Shown here one piece after another: positions 51,686-60,829 of a stretch of DNA of 64,000 nt. Within the stretch, counting starts at the first letter, position 1. Each line of letters begins with the position of its first letter. The DNA is taken from contig NZ_JAAXMM010000008.1 of NCBI RefSeq assembly GCF_012276985.1, forward strand, positions 62,001 to 126,000, read 5' to 3'. The notes under the pieces are model-generated. The model saw nothing but the letters and a program-made list of their open reading frames with translations, was not told the DNA's origin and ran no database searches. The stretch is from Agrobacterium sp. a22-2. GTDB taxonomy: Bacteria > Pseudomonadota > Alphaproteobacteria > Rhizobiales > Rhizobiaceae. Both the position numbers and the translations under genes were made by a program.

Positions 51686-52384
51686 ATGCGCGTGGCAATC
51701 GTCGAGAACATGGACATGACCCATCACGGCCAGGTCGGCGTGGCACTGGCGGAAGCGGGTGCCGATATCGAGGTGATCCGCGCCTTTGCCGGCGAACCGC
51801 TGCCGAAAGCCGTGGACGATCACGACGCCCTGGTGGTGTTTGGCGGCGAGCAGAATGCTCGGGACGACGACAAGCATCCCTATCTGCCGCAACTGGCGGC
51901 GCTGATGCGCGCTTTCGGCGATGCCGACAAGGCGGTGCTCGGCATTTGCCTTGGAAGCCAGATCCTGGCGCGCGGCTATGGCGCCGAAAACCTGATCGGC
52001 AAGGCGCCGGAATTCGGCTGGCAAGTGATCGGCCTGACGCAGGAGGGCGCCGGCGACCCGGTCCTCTCCGCCGTCGAGGATGGTTTCCTGTCCTTTCAGT
52101 GGCACGACGACACCTTCACCCTGCCCAATGGGGCCGTGCGGCTGGCGCACAATGCCACGACAGCCAACCAGGCCTTTCGCGTCGGGCGGGCCGCCTATGG
52201 CACACAATTCCACTTCGAAGCCCATCGCGGCGTGATCGAGCAGTGGAACCGGCAATTTGCCGCCCATGCCGAGCGTAAGCATCCCGGCTGGCAGGAGAAA
52301 CATCCGGAACTGGCCGCCATCCAAGGGCCGCTTGCCGATGCGGCGGGCTTGGCCATTGCCCGCGCCTGGGTCCGGCAGATCTAG
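51686..52384 (+). CDS. Type 1 glutamine amidotransferase-like protein
   Basis: A 232-aa class I glutamine amidotransferase. The nucleophile elbow is visible as VLGICLGSQILARGYG (Cys near residue 89); the later VSFQWHDD and FHFEAH supply the His and Glu. It resembles GMP-synthase-type stand-alone hydrolases used in catabolism. Its stop is 3 bases before the acetyltransferase start. Confidence 0.88.
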   Translation: MRVAIVENMDMTHHGQVGVALAEAGADIEVIRAFAGEPLPKAVDDHDALVVFGGEQNARDDDKHPYLPQLAALMRAFGDADKAVLGICLGSQILARGYGAENLIGKAPEFGWQVIGLTQEGAGDPVLSAVEDGFLSFQWHDDTFTLPNGAVRLAHNATTANQAFRVGRAAYGTQFHFEAHRGVIEQWNRQFAAHAERKHPGWQEKHPELAAIQGPLADAAGLAIARAWVRQI

Positions 52385-52387
52385 CAT

Positions 52388-52957
52388 ATGGCCACGAGGG
52401 AGCCGACCGAACGGCAGAAGATGGCGGCCGGCCAATGGTATACCTGCCTCGATCCGGAACTGGACGGTCTACGTACCGCCGCGCGCAACGCGGTGCATCA
52501 GCACAATACCATGCCACCGGATGAGCGCGGTGCCGCGGCGCCTCTGCTGCGTGCCCTGTTTGCGCAGTTCGCCGAGGGCGTGTTCCTCGAGGCACCGTTT
52601 CATTGCGGCTATGGTTTCAACATCAGGCTGGGCGCTTCCGTCTACGTCAACGCCGGCTGCATCATTCTCGATTCGGCCCCGGTGACGATCGGGGATCACA
52701 GCATGCTCGGTCCCGGTGTGCAGATCTACTGCGCCGAACATCACAAGGATCGCGCCCTTCGCCGGGCGGGCCTGGAAATCGCCAAGCCGGTGACGATCGG
52801 CAAGGAGGTCTGGATCGGCGGCTCTGCCATCATTCTGGCCGGTGTGACGATCGGTGATGGCGCCATTGTCGGAGCCGGGTCGGTTGTGACGCGCGACGTG
52901 CCGGAGGGCGCCACGGTGGTGGGCAATCCGGCACGGATTGTGGGGCGTTCGAATTGA
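52388..52957 (+). CDS. Sugar O-acetyltransferase (Maa/NodL type)
   Basis: A 189-aa left-handed beta-helix acetyltransferase. The N-terminal Mac domain (residues about 5-55: ERQKMAAGQWYTCLDPEL) and the hexapeptide repeats (VYVNAGCIILDSAPVTIGD, VWIGGSAIILAGVTIGDG, VGAGSVVTRDVP) match maltose/galactoside acetyltransferases and NodL. Confidence 0.9.
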   Translation: MATREPTERQKMAAGQWYTCLDPELDGLRTAARNAVHQHNTMPPDERGAAAPLLRALFAQFAEGVFLEAPFHCGYGFNIRLGASVYVNAGCIILDSAPVTIGDHSMLGPGVQIYCAEHHKDRALRRAGLEIAKPVTIGKEVWIGGSAIILAGVTIGDGAIVGAGSVVTRDVPEGATVVGNPARIVGRSN

Positions 52958-52980
52958 GGACGTCAAATTTTCGCTTGATT

Positions 52981-52998
52981 AGGGAACGATCGTTCTCT
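52981..52998. promoter_or_regulatory. TetR-type palindrome upstream of the tetR gene
   Basis: The 12-bp perfect palindrome GAACGATCGTTC (52984-52995) lies just before the TetR start at 53001. A related GGAAAC-N4-GTTTCC lies before the MFS gene. Confidence 0.6.
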
Positions 52999-53000
52999 AT

Positions 53001-53633
53001 ATGGTGCGCATGACCATACACCACCTTGATGCCGATCCGTCCGTTCGCGGACCCGGCCGCCCCCGCGAATTCGACATCGATGAGGCTCTCGACAGGGCCA
53101 TCGAGGTTTTTGCGTTGCGCGGCTATCAGGCCGCCTCCATCGCCGAACTGAAGGCGGCGATGCAGCTCACATCGGGCAGTCTCTACAAGGCCTTCAAGGA
53201 CAAGCGCGCCATCTTCCTGGCGGCCTTCGATCGCTACAAGACGGTACGCGACGCGCTGCTGACGCAACAACTCGAAAGCGGGGCCTGTGGCCGCGACAGG
53301 CTGCGCATCATGGTCTCCTTCTACGCCGAGGCCTCTCATGGTGCCAGTGGGCGACGCGGTTGCCTGGTGGTCGGCAGCGCCACGGAGCTGGCAATCTTCG
53401 ACGCCGATATGGCAAAACGCGTTGCAACAGCCACCTTGCGCAACGAGGCGCGCATCATCGGGATGATCCGCGAAGGCCAGATCGACGGGTCGGTGCGGGC
53501 CGATCTGGACAGTGCTGCGACGGCGCGTGCGCTGCTCTGCCTGATGCAGGGTCTGCGCATCATCGGCAAGACCGGCTGCGACCGTGCGCTGACACTGTCC
53601 GTCGTCGATGCCGCCATGAAACTGGTCGATTGA
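53001..53633 (+). CDS. TetR/AcrR-family regulator
   Basis: A 210-aa TetR protein. HTH at residues about 15-62 (AIEVFALRGYQAASIAELKAAM, SGSLYKAFKDKRAIF). Start ATG at 53001 or 53010. It probably represses itself and the MFS gene; palindromes precede both. Confidence 0.9.
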   Translation: MVRMTIHHLDADPSVRGPGRPREFDIDEALDRAIEVFALRGYQAASIAELKAAMQLTSGSLYKAFKDKRAIFLAAFDRYKTVRDALLTQQLESGACGRDRLRIMVSFYAEASHGASGRRGCLVVGSATELAIFDADMAKRVATATLRNEARIIGMIREGQIDGSVRADLDSAATARALLCLMQGLRIIGKTGCDRALTLSVVDAAMKLVD

Positions 53634-53647
53634 GTTTGATAAATTAG

Positions 53648-53663
53648 GAAACGAATGTTTCCA
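53648..53663. promoter_or_regulatory. TetR-type palindrome before the MFS gene
   Basis: GGAAAC-GAAT-GTTTCC (53648-53663) lies 17 bases before the MFS start at 53680. Its half-sites resemble the upstream TetR palindrome (GAACGA/TCGTTC). Confidence 0.6.
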
Positions 53664-53679
53664 AAATATGGAGATCTGC

Positions 53680-54897
53680 ATGTCATTGTCGAACACCACC
53701 GTCCCACCCCAGACGTCTGACAGGCTTCCGGGGATCTCCGCCAGCCTGACCTTTATCATGGCGGCCGCCTGCGGCCTGATTGCTGCCAACCTCTATTATG
53801 CGCAGCCGCTGGCCGGGCCGATCGGGGTGGAGATCGGCCTGCCGCCGCAGGCGACGGGCCTGATCGTGACGCTGACCCAGATCGGCTATGGCCTTGGTCT
53901 CCTGCTGCTCGTGCCGCTGGGCGACCTTCTCGAAAACCGGCGTCTGATCCTGACCATGGTCGGCCTGGTCACCCTGGCGCTGATCGGAGCCGGACTGTCC
54001 GTCTCTCCAGCGCCGTTCCTGGGCTTCTGCCTGCTGATCGGCATCGGCTCTGTCGCCGTGCAGATCATCGTACCCTTTGCCGCAAACCTGGCGCCGGACG
54101 TCACCCGCGGCCGCGTCATCGGCAATGTCATGAGCGGTCTGATGCTCGGCATCATGCTGGCGCGGCCGGCGGCGAGCTTCATCGCCGGTCTGTCCTCGTG
54201 GCATCTCGTCTTCTTCCTGTCTGCGGCCGTCATGATCCTGCTTGGGCTGCTGCTGGCCCGTAGGCTGCCTGAGCGCCGGCCGGCGGCCAAGCTCAGCTAT
54301 GGTGCCCTGCTCGCCTCCATGGGGCGCCTGGTGGTCACGGAGCCGGTCCTGCGCCGCCGCGCCGCCTACCAGGCCTGTCAGTTCGCTGCCTTCAGCCTTT
54401 TCTGGACCGTCACGCCATTGTTGCTGGCCGGCCCCGGCTATGAGCTGACGCAGCGTGGCATAGCGCTCTTCGCGCTGGCGGGTGTGGCGGGTGCGATCGC
54501 CTCGCCGATTGCCGGGCGCCTGGCCGACCGCAACCTGTCGCGGCCGGCAACGATACTGGGCATCCTCAGCGTCGCGGTCGCCTTCCTTGTCACCCATCTG
54601 GCCGAACATGGCTCCGCGCTGGCTCTCGGCTTGCTGGTCTTTGCTGGCATCCTGCTCGATTTCGGTGTGACCACCACGCTGGTCATCGGCCAGCGGGCGA
54701 TCTACGGCCTCGGCGCCGAGCTGCGCAGCCGGCTGAACGGCCTCTACATGGCGACCTTCTTTCTGGGCGGCGCCATAGGCTCGGCAGTGGGCGCCTGGGC
54801 CTTTGCCGAAGGCGGCTGGTGGCTCGCCTCGTCGCTGGGGCTAGCCCTCCCGGTCTTAGCACTGCTGTATTTTCTCACGGAACGGCGCAGCCGGTGA
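53680..54897 (+). CDS. MFS transporter
   Basis: A 405-aa major facilitator with about 12 hydrophobic segments. The A-like motif DLLENRRLI follows TM2, and RLADRNLSRP follows TM8. It starts at 53680, with GGAG upstream; an ATG at 53668 is an alternative. Likely drug or metabolite efflux under the adjacent TetR. Confidence 0.88.
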   Translation: MSLSNTTVPPQTSDRLPGISASLTFIMAAACGLIAANLYYAQPLAGPIGVEIGLPPQATGLIVTLTQIGYGLGLLLLVPLGDLLENRRLILTMVGLVTLALIGAGLSVSPAPFLGFCLLIGIGSVAVQIIVPFAANLAPDVTRGRVIGNVMSGLMLGIMLARPAASFIAGLSSWHLVFFLSAAVMILLGLLLARRLPERRPAAKLSYGALLASMGRLVVTEPVLRRRAAYQACQFAAFSLFWTVTPLLLAGPGYELTQRGIALFALAGVAGAIASPIAGRLADRNLSRPATILGILSVAVAFLVTHLAEHGSALALGLLVFAGILLDFGVTTTLVIGQRAIYGLGAELRSRLNGLYMATFFLGGAIGSAVGAWAFAEGGWWLASSLGLALPVLALLYFLTERRSR

Positions 54898-54999
54898 ACG
54901 TAAATGGCTGATCCGATCGCTGCAACGCTTGACCAAGATCAAGACGGGTCATCCTCCAGTCGCTATGGTGGCCCCGCGACGGACGAATGGAGATCACGC

Positions 55000-55587
55000 G
55001 TGGATATTGCCGGCTTCACCCTTGCCACCTTGTTGTTATTGCTCACACCGGGGCCGACCAACACGCTTCTGGCCATTGCCGGCGGCGCGCGGGGCTTCAG
55101 GGCCTCTGCGCCGCTGATCGCCGCGGAAATCGGCGGCTATCTGGTGACGATCACACCGGTCGCCCTGTTTGCCGCAGCCCTTTTGTCGGATCAGCCTCTG
55201 GTGGGCAGCGTCTTGAAGCTCGGCTCGGCGGCCTGGGTGCTGTTTCTGGCGGTCAAGCTCTGGATCCTGCCGGCCGAGGGATCGCTGACACAGGCCTCTG
55301 CTGGCTTCGTCACCTTCCGTCGCGTGTTTGTCACCACCGTGCTCAATCCGAAAGCGTTGATCATCGGCCTGGTCTTCATGCCGCATAGCGGACCCCAGAT
55401 CGTATTCCCCTATCTGGCGTTGTTCTCACTCATGGTGGTGCTGGTGGCGAGCTTCTGGCTGACGGCGGGCGCCACGCTGCTTCGCGCTGCCCGTCATCGT
55501 CATCCGACGCTGGTCTATCGCCTGGCAGCGACCATCCTGTTCGGCTTCTCGACCATGCTGGCCGGCAGCTCGCTGGGATTGATTTGA
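55000..55587 (+). CDS. LysE-family exporter
   Basis: A 195-aa protein of the LysE/RhtB family with TLLLLLTPGPTNTLLAIAG at its start and NPKALI in the middle. The GTG at 55000 follows GGAGAT and aligns with usual LysE starts; an ATG at 54904 would add an odd hydrophilic 32-residue extension. Probably exports amino acids. Confidence 0.8.
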   Translation: MDIAGFTLATLLLLLTPGPTNTLLAIAGGARGFRASAPLIAAEIGGYLVTITPVALFAAALLSDQPLVGSVLKLGSAAWVLFLAVKLWILPAEGSLTQASAGFVTFRRVFVTTVLNPKALIIGLVFMPHSGPQIVFPYLALFSLMVVLVASFWLTAGATLLRAARHRHPTLVYRLAATILFGFSTMLAGSSLGLI

Positions 55588-55656
55588 GCCACGCCTATTG
55601 TCATGGAACTAATCGCCCACAGGCGCGTTTTTGTACCATCCAAGGAGGAGAACACC

Positions 55657-55950
55657 ATGGCCTACGATCCGAATTCCAGTCTGAATCGCCCCGATTTGCA
55701 GACGTCCCCCCCGGTACCGCCGCGCAAGAGCATGACCCCGTGGTTCGCTCTTGCCGCCGTGGTGGTTGCGGGTGTCGTCGTGTGGTCGCTGATGAGCGGA
55801 CCCTCGACGGACCCGGCAACGACGTCCGCCACGCCGCCAGCCGCGACTGAGACTGCGCCGACGGTCCAGCCGACCACGCCCGCTCCAGCAACGCCGCCTG
55901 CCACCGGTACGGCTCCGGCCACGCCGAACTCGGGCACGACACAGCCATAA
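55657..55950 (+). CDS. Small membrane protein with Pro/Thr/Ala tail
   Basis: A 97-aa protein. One membrane segment (WFALAAVVVAGVVVWSLM, residues about 28-45) follows a short cytoplasmic N-terminus, and the rest is a low-complexity Pro/Thr/Ala periplasmic tail. GGAGGAG precedes the ATG. No family recognised. Confidence 0.7.
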   Translation: MAYDPNSSLNRPDLQTSPPVPPRKSMTPWFALAAVVVAGVVVWSLMSGPSTDPATTSATPPAATETAPTVQPTTPAPATPPATGTAPATPNSGTTQP

Positions 55951-55971
55951 GCAGGCCTATCCAATAAAAAT

Positions 55972-56002
55972 AGCCGCTCGCCAACAAGGCGAGCGGCTTT
56001 TT
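55972..56002 (+). terminator. Terminator after the small membrane protein
   Basis: AGCCGCTCGCC (55972-55982) pairs with GGCGAGCGGCT (55988-55998), 11 bp, followed by four T. Confidence 0.9.
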
Positions 56003-56054
56003 GTCATGCCGGATCTAACGGGCGGCGGTGGGGTTTCCTGGCGCCTGCCAAGCC

Positions 56055-56432
56055 TCAGCTCGTGGCAGCGCTATCGTCTTCGACGGGCGCGTCCGGCGCG
56101 TTCTTCTTGACTGATTCGACGCAGTTCTTGGCGCTGGCCTTGGAGGCATAGGTCTCCGAGCGCACCATGGTTTCACCGTTCGAGGCCTTGAAGCGCACGA
56201 AATGCTGGCCGTCCTTGCTCTCGACGATTTCGAAACGGTAGCCCGACCCGGTCTCGTCCTTGCTGAGATCGACCGTCGCAGCACCCGGCGCGTTCTTCTT
56301 GATCGATTCGACGCAATTCTTGGCGCTGGCCTTGGCGGCATAGTTTTCCGACCAGACCATTACTTCGGCGTTGTAAACGAACTGAACGCGGAACTCGCCC
56401 TTTTCGGTCTTTAGGATCTTGAACTTGTGCAT
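56055..56432 (-). CDS. YegP-like DUF1508 protein (two domains)
   Basis: A 125-aa protein with two tandem DUF1508 units of about 48 residues each: SENYAAKASAKNCVESIKKNAP and SETYASKASAKNCVESVKKNAP are nearly the same. The two copies suggest internal duplication. Function unknown; often stress-related in genomic context. Confidence 0.85.
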   Translation of the reverse strand: MHKFKILKTEKGEFRVQFVYNAEVMVWSENYAAKASAKNCVESIKKNAPGAATVDLSKDETGSGYRFEIVESKDGQHFVRFKASNGETMVRSETYASKASAKNCVESVKKNAPDAPVEDDSAATS

Positions 56433-56522
56433 GCCGTCTCCCTTTCGCGAAATGCCAGCGCCTTTTGCGCTTGTGATTGCATTCGAATGCTAGCGCGACC
56501 GGCGACGCTCGGCAAGCGGGGC

Positions 56523-56822
56523 TCAAAAACCCTGGAAGAGGAAATCCGTAGCAGCGGTGATCTCGTCGGATCGGGAGGAAAGGTCGGCGATGGACGGGCC
56601 GATTTCGGCGATTGGGATCGATCCCATGCGCTGGGTCGCCATGACGAACATCTGGCCGTCGATCATGAAGCGTGGGGTGAGGCGCGCCATGACCCAGGGA
56701 AGATCGGTGACAGGATAAAGCGGCGCCATGACGCGGGATGGCAGGTCGTCGAGAAAATCTGATTGCAGATCAACAGCCAGCAGGCCTTCGGACTTGAGCC
56801 GATAGACCCGGAAGCGTGCCAT
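56523..56822 (-). CDS. ccdB: CcdB-type toxin
   Basis: A 99-aa protein resembling CcdB gyrase poisons: RFRVYRLKSEGLLAVDLQSD, the middle DLPSRVMAPLYP, and the end TDFLFQGF with the near-terminal Trp replaced. The start overlaps the antitoxin stop (TGATG), typical of toxin-antitoxin pairs. Toxic activity is not shown. Confidence 0.85.
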   Translation of the reverse strand: MARFRVYRLKSEGLLAVDLQSDFLDDLPSRVMAPLYPVTDLPWVMARLTPRFMIDGQMFVMATQRMGSIPIAEIGPSIADLSSRSDEITAATDFLFQGF

Positions 56823-57052
56823 CAGAACTGCCGATATTTGGCGAAGGGCAGGCCATGCTTGGCCACGTAGTCTTTCTCCGCCTGAATCGCCTCGGCATTC
56901 TCGATTTTCCAGCGCCGTTCCTTCTCCGCCTTCACCGCACGCGCGATGCCGTCCTCGGCCGCGTTTGCTACGTCGAGGCCGAGCGCCGTCGCCTCAGTGA
57001 TCAGCGCATCATCAAGAGGAAGTTCAGTTGCCTTTCGGACCTTCGGGCTCAT
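56822..57052 (-). CDS. ccdA: CcdA-type antitoxin
   Basis: A 76-aa protein, with a predicted ribbon-helix-helix N-terminus (MSPKVRKATELPLDDALITEA) and an acidic/charged helix (EKERRWKIENAEAIQAEKDY) that would bind the toxin. ATG at 57052 follows GGAG; an upstream ATG exists at 57064. Immediately upstream of ccdB. Confidence 0.85.
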   Translation of the reverse strand: MSPKVRKATELPLDDALITEATALGLDVANAAEDGIARAVKAEKERRWKIENAEAIQAEKDYVAKHGLPFAKYRQF

Positions 57053-57167
57053 GACAATCTCCATTGGGATGGCCAAGTATAGCGCACCTTGCAAAGAGGG
57101 GCAAAGTCCCCCCACGGAGCGCTGCATGCAGAAACGAAGCAGCGCAGATTCTCTCTGATCACGGATA

Positions 57168-57193
57168 ATAAAAAAGAGGCCCGAAGGCCTCTT
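57168..57193 (-). terminator. Terminator of lepA
   Basis: AAGAGGCC (57174-57181) pairs with GGCCTCTT (57186-57193); on the minus strand it is followed by six T. Confidence 0.85.
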
Positions 57194-57195
57194 GA

Positions 57196-59022
57196 TCACT
57201 CGTCGCTCATCTTCAGCGCCGCGATGAACGCCTCCTGGGGAATATCAACCTTGCCGAACTGGCGCATGCGCTTCTTGCCGGCCTTCTGCTTGTCGAGCAG
57301 CTTGCGCTTGCGAGTGGCGTCGCCGCCGTAGCACTTGGCCGTGACGTCCTTGCGCATGGCCGAGATCGTCTCGCGGGCAATCACGTTGCCGCCGATGGCC
57401 GCCTGGATCGGGATCTTGAACATGTGCCGCGGGATCAGGTCCTTCAGCTTCTCGCACATGTCGCGGCCGCGCTTTTCGGCAGCCGAGCGGTGGACGAGCA
57501 TCGAGAGCGCGTCGACCGGCTCGCCATTGACCATGATCGACATCTTCACGAGATTGCCTTCGCGATAGCCGTCGAGATGATAGTCGAACGAGGCATAGCC
57601 CTTGGAGATCGACTTCAGGCGGTCGTAGAAATCGAACACCACTTCGTTGAGCGGCAGTTCATAGGTCAGCATGGCACGCTTGCCGACATAGGTCAGTTCC
57701 GTCTGGACACCGCGGCGGTCCTGGCAGAGCTTCAGGATGCCGCCGAGATAGTCGTCAGGCGTCAGGATCGTCGCCTTGATCCACGGCTCTTGGATTTCGG
57801 AGATCTTCACCACGTCGGGCATGTCGGCCGGATTGTGCAGCTCACGCTCCGTACCGTCGGTCATCGTCAGCTTGTAGACAACGCTTGGCGCGGTGGCGAT
57901 CAGATCGAGATCGAATTCGCGCTCCAGCCGCTCCTGGATGATTTCCAGATGCAACAGGCCGAGGAAGCCGCAGCGGAAGCCGAAGCCGAGTGCCGCGGAC
58001 GATTCCATTTCGAACGAGAAGGAGGCGTCGTTGAGCCGCAGCTTGCCCATGGCAGCGCGCAGATCCTCGAAATCGGCGGCATCGACCGGGAACAGGCCGC
58101 AGAATACCACCGGCTGGGCCGGCTTGAAGCCCGGCAAGGCATGGGCCGTCGGCTTCTTGTCTTCAGTAATCGTATCGCCGACGCGCGTGTCGGCCACTTC
58201 CTTGATCGAGCCGGTGAAGAAGCCGATCTCGCCGGGGCCAAGGCTGTCGACGGCCAGCATCTTGGGCGTCAGCACGCCGACGCGTTCGACCTGGTATTTG
58301 GCATCGGTGCCCATCATGCGGATGGTCTGGCCCTTGGTCAGCACGCCGTCGAGAATGCGCACCAGAACCATGACGCCGAGATAGGTGTCGTACCAGCTGT
58401 CGACCAGCAGCGCCTTCAGCGGGCCTTTTTCGCCCATTTCGCTCTTGGGCGCCGGCAATTGGTGGACGATGGCTTCCAGGACGTCGGGAATGCCGAGGCC
58501 CGTCTTGGCCGAAATCAGCACGGCCTGGGAGGCGTCGATGCCGATCACTTCCTCGATCTGCTCGCGGATGCGGTCGGGTTCTGCAGCCGGCAGGTCGATC
58601 TTGTTCAAAACCGTGACGATCTCGTGGTTGTTGTCGATCGCCTGATAGACATTGGCGAGCGTCTGCGCTTCCACGCCCTGGCTGGCGTCGACGACCAGCA
58701 GCGAGCCTTCGCAGGCCGACAGCGACCGCGATACTTCATAGGCGAAGTCGACATGGCCGGGTGTGTCGATCAGGTTGAGGATATAGGTCTCGCCATTGTT
58801 GGCCTTGTAGTGCAGACGCACCGTCTGGGCCTTGATGGTGATGCCGCGCTCGCGCTCAATATCCATCGAGTCCAGCACCTGTTCCGACATGTCGCGCTCG
58901 GCCAGGCCGCCGGTCGTCTGGATCAGCCGGTCGGCCAGCGTCGACTTGCCGTGGTCGATATGTGCCACGATCGAGAAGTTGCGGATATGGTCAAGGGGCG
59001 TGCGGGTCGGATTTGTGCTCAT
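57196..59022 (-). CDS. lepA: Elongation factor 4 (LepA)
   Basis: A 608-aa translational GTPase that back-translocates or rescues stalled ribosomes. G-motifs are present: [15 protein letters not shown] near residue 17, [14 protein letters not shown]; the LepA C-terminal domain ends ...[17 protein letters not shown]. Length is standard. The ATG at 59022 begins [16 protein letters not shown]. Confidence 0.97.
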   Translation of the reverse strand: MSTNPTRTPLDHIRNFSIVAHIDHGKSTLADRLIQTTGGLAERDMSEQVLDSMDIERERGITIKAQTVRLHYKANNGETYILNLIDTPGHVDFAYEVSRSLSACEGSLLVVDASQGVEAQTLANVYQAIDNNHEIVTVLNKIDLPAAEPDRIREQIEEVIGIDASQAVLISAKTGLGIPDVLEAIVHQLPAPKSEMGEKGPLKALLVDSWYDTYLGVMVLVRILDGVLTKGQTIRMMGTDAKYQVERVGVLTPKMLAVDSLGPGEIGFFTGSIKEVADTRVGDTITEDKKPTAHALPGFKPAQPVVFCGLFPVDAADFEDLRAAMGKLRLNDASFSFEMESSAALGFGFRCGFLGLLHLEIIQERLEREFDLDLIATAPSVVYKLTMTDGTERELHNPADMPDVVKISEIQEPWIKATILTPDDYLGGILKLCQDRRGVQTELTYVGKRAMLTYELPLNEVVFDFYDRLKSISKGYASFDYHLDGYREGNLVKMSIMVNGEPVDALSMLVHRSAAEKRGRDMCEKLKDLIPRHMFKIPIQAAIGGNVIARETISAMRKDVTAKCYGGDATRKRKLLDKQKAGKKRMRQFGKVDIPQEAFIAALKMSDE

Positions 59023-59160
59023 GCGCCCGCATACAATGGAACCTCCCAAACTGCAAAGAATTTTACCGATAACGCCCGCCGAAATGCAATGAATGCCGGC
59101 TGTCTGCCCTCAAGGGCAAGGCAAAAGCCGACCCGCCTGTCAATGATCGGGTGCCCGTTC

Positions 59161-60675
59161 TCAGAAGATCAGGAAATCACCCGCCGTCAGTTTGAGGTGC
59201 GCGTCGAGTTCGGCAATCTGCACTGCCGCACCCGCGCCGGAGCCGTCTGCGTCGTAGAACAGATCACCCGTCTTGGCGTTGTAGACGATCCGATCGCCTG
59301 CATCGGCGGCCTTTGTGCCGATGACGAAGGCAGACGCCTTCAGGGATCCGACGGGCAGTCGGGCAAAGATATCGTGGTCCAGCAGAAGCCTGTCGTCGGT
59401 GACGCTGAAGTCGGTCACCGTATCGATATTCGTCGTGCCGGGTTTGGTATCGAAGATGAACTGGTCCTTGCCGCCCCCGCCGGTCAGCGTGTCTTTTCCT
59501 GCGCCGCCGTAAACCTTGTCGTTGCCGTTCCCGCCGGACAGGGTGTCTTTGCCGACACTGCCCCACAGCCGATCGTCTCCATCGCGGCCGAAGAGGATGT
59601 CATTGCCGCCGCGCCCGGAAATCCTGTCATTCCCGGCCAGGCCATCGATTCGGTCGGCAAGCGTCGAGCCTCGCAACACATCCGCCTGCGTCGTGGGGCG
59701 GATATAGGCGGGGTCGCCGTCATAGGTGCCGACCAGACGGTCGAGATCGCGTTCGGGGGCGGCGAACGGAATGAAGCCGTCAGCGAGCACCATCTCGTTG
59801 AACGCCGCGACGCGATTGCTGCCGCTGATATAGTCCACGACGAAGACCGGGATGCCCTTGTCGACGAAATCGCGCTTCAGCACGGCGATCGTCTCTTCGT
59901 CGGGCCGCAGCGCATTGTTCTCGTCCTTGTCGCCGCGATAGTAGAGATCCTCGACGGCGATGCCGCCGATGGCATTGAGATAGGCCCGTTTGCGCGCTGT
60001 GTCGGTGCCGAGATCGTCGAGAATCCAGGCGCCGTTCTGCGGAATGACGAAAAAGTCCGGATTGGTCTCGCGCGCATGCTCCGTCATGGCCACCACGAAA
60101 TCGACCATGCGCTGGGCCGCCTGTTTGGCATTGGCCGGATCGCCGGCCTGACGGTCGGCCGGCCTGACCTCGGCGCCCCAGAAATAATAGGCGTCGATGA
60201 TATCCAGATAGGCGGCATCGAAGCCGGCCTTGACGATGGCGTCGAGATCCCCGGTTTTCTGGTCGTTGAACATCGTGTCCTGCCAGTCCTGGTCCCAGTA
60301 GCGCACCTTGCGCGATTCCGGCCAGTCGGGATTGAGAGGTCCCAGCCAGTCCGGCGCCTCGTCGGTCAATCGGCCGGTGGCCTTGCCGGTCGTCGTCCAG
60401 TCGCTGTCCCAGTAATCGCGGAAATCCGAGGCCTCGCCGATCGAGATGTAGGACACGACTACGGATCGCCCGCCCATGCCGTCCTTCATGCGGGTCACTT
60501 CGTTTTCCGTAAAGCGACCGGCATTGGTGCCGTCTCGCGAGGCATCGACGACGAGCAGATCATGGGTCGCGGAAACCAGCAAGCTGACGTTCTGCGGGGC
60601 GCCGTTCAGCCCCTGCAACTGATAGCCCCAGGTCTCGACGGTGACCACGCCGGTGGAGGTCTTGAACTTGAGCAT
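59161..60675 (-). CDS. Secreted RTX protein with GH114/TM1410-like domain
   Basis: A 504-aa protein. Residues 1 to about 320 match the endo-alpha-1,4-polygalactosaminidase/TM1410 type barrel (DLLVVDASRDG, VVSYISIGEASDFRDYW, AGFDAAYLDIIDAYY, FVIPQNGAWILDD). Residues about 335-400 have hemolysin-type calcium-binding nonapeptides (GLAGNDRISGRGGNDILFG, GGNGNDKVYGGAGKD). The last part is the usual type I secretion signal region (DFLIF). It likely acts on an extracellular polysaccharide. No secretion genes lie adjacent. Confidence 0.85.
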   Translation of the reverse strand: MLKFKTSTGVVTVETWGYQLQGLNGAPQNVSLLVSATHDLLVVDASRDGTNAGRFTENEVTRMKDGMGGRSVVVSYISIGEASDFRDYWDSDWTTTGKATGRLTDEAPDWLGPLNPDWPESRKVRYWDQDWQDTMFNDQKTGDLDAIVKAGFDAAYLDIIDAYYFWGAEVRPADRQAGDPANAKQAAQRMVDFVVAMTEHARETNPDFFVIPQNGAWILDDLGTDTARKRAYLNAIGGIAVEDLYYRGDKDENNALRPDEETIAVLKRDFVDKGIPVFVVDYISGSNRVAAFNEMVLADGFIPFAAPERDLDRLVGTYDGDPAYIRPTTQADVLRGSTLADRIDGLAGNDRISGRGGNDILFGRDGDDRLWGSVGKDTLSGGNGNDKVYGGAGKDTLTGGGGKDQFIFDTKPGTTNIDTVTDFSVTDDRLLLDHDIFARLPVGSLKASAFVIGTKAADAGDRIVYNAKTGDLFYDADGSGAGAAVQIAELDAHLKLTAGDFLIF

Positions 60676-60829
60676 GGGCGGCCCCGCTTTCCTGTGTCAG
60701 GCAAAGTGAATAGACGATTTCCCTGCGTGAGGGATAGCCAGACTATGCCAACAGCCTAAACGAACTCTTGTCCGGATCCGCAGAAGCGCAAAACTCCGGC
60801 ATGGATTTGCGGCGGATACGGCGCCGGTG

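Noticed and set aside
57424..60759. A very long antisense open frame (over 1100 codons) opposite lepA and the RTX gene
   Set aside because: It is a shadow of high-GC coding on the other strand; both minus-strand genes have clear family motifs.
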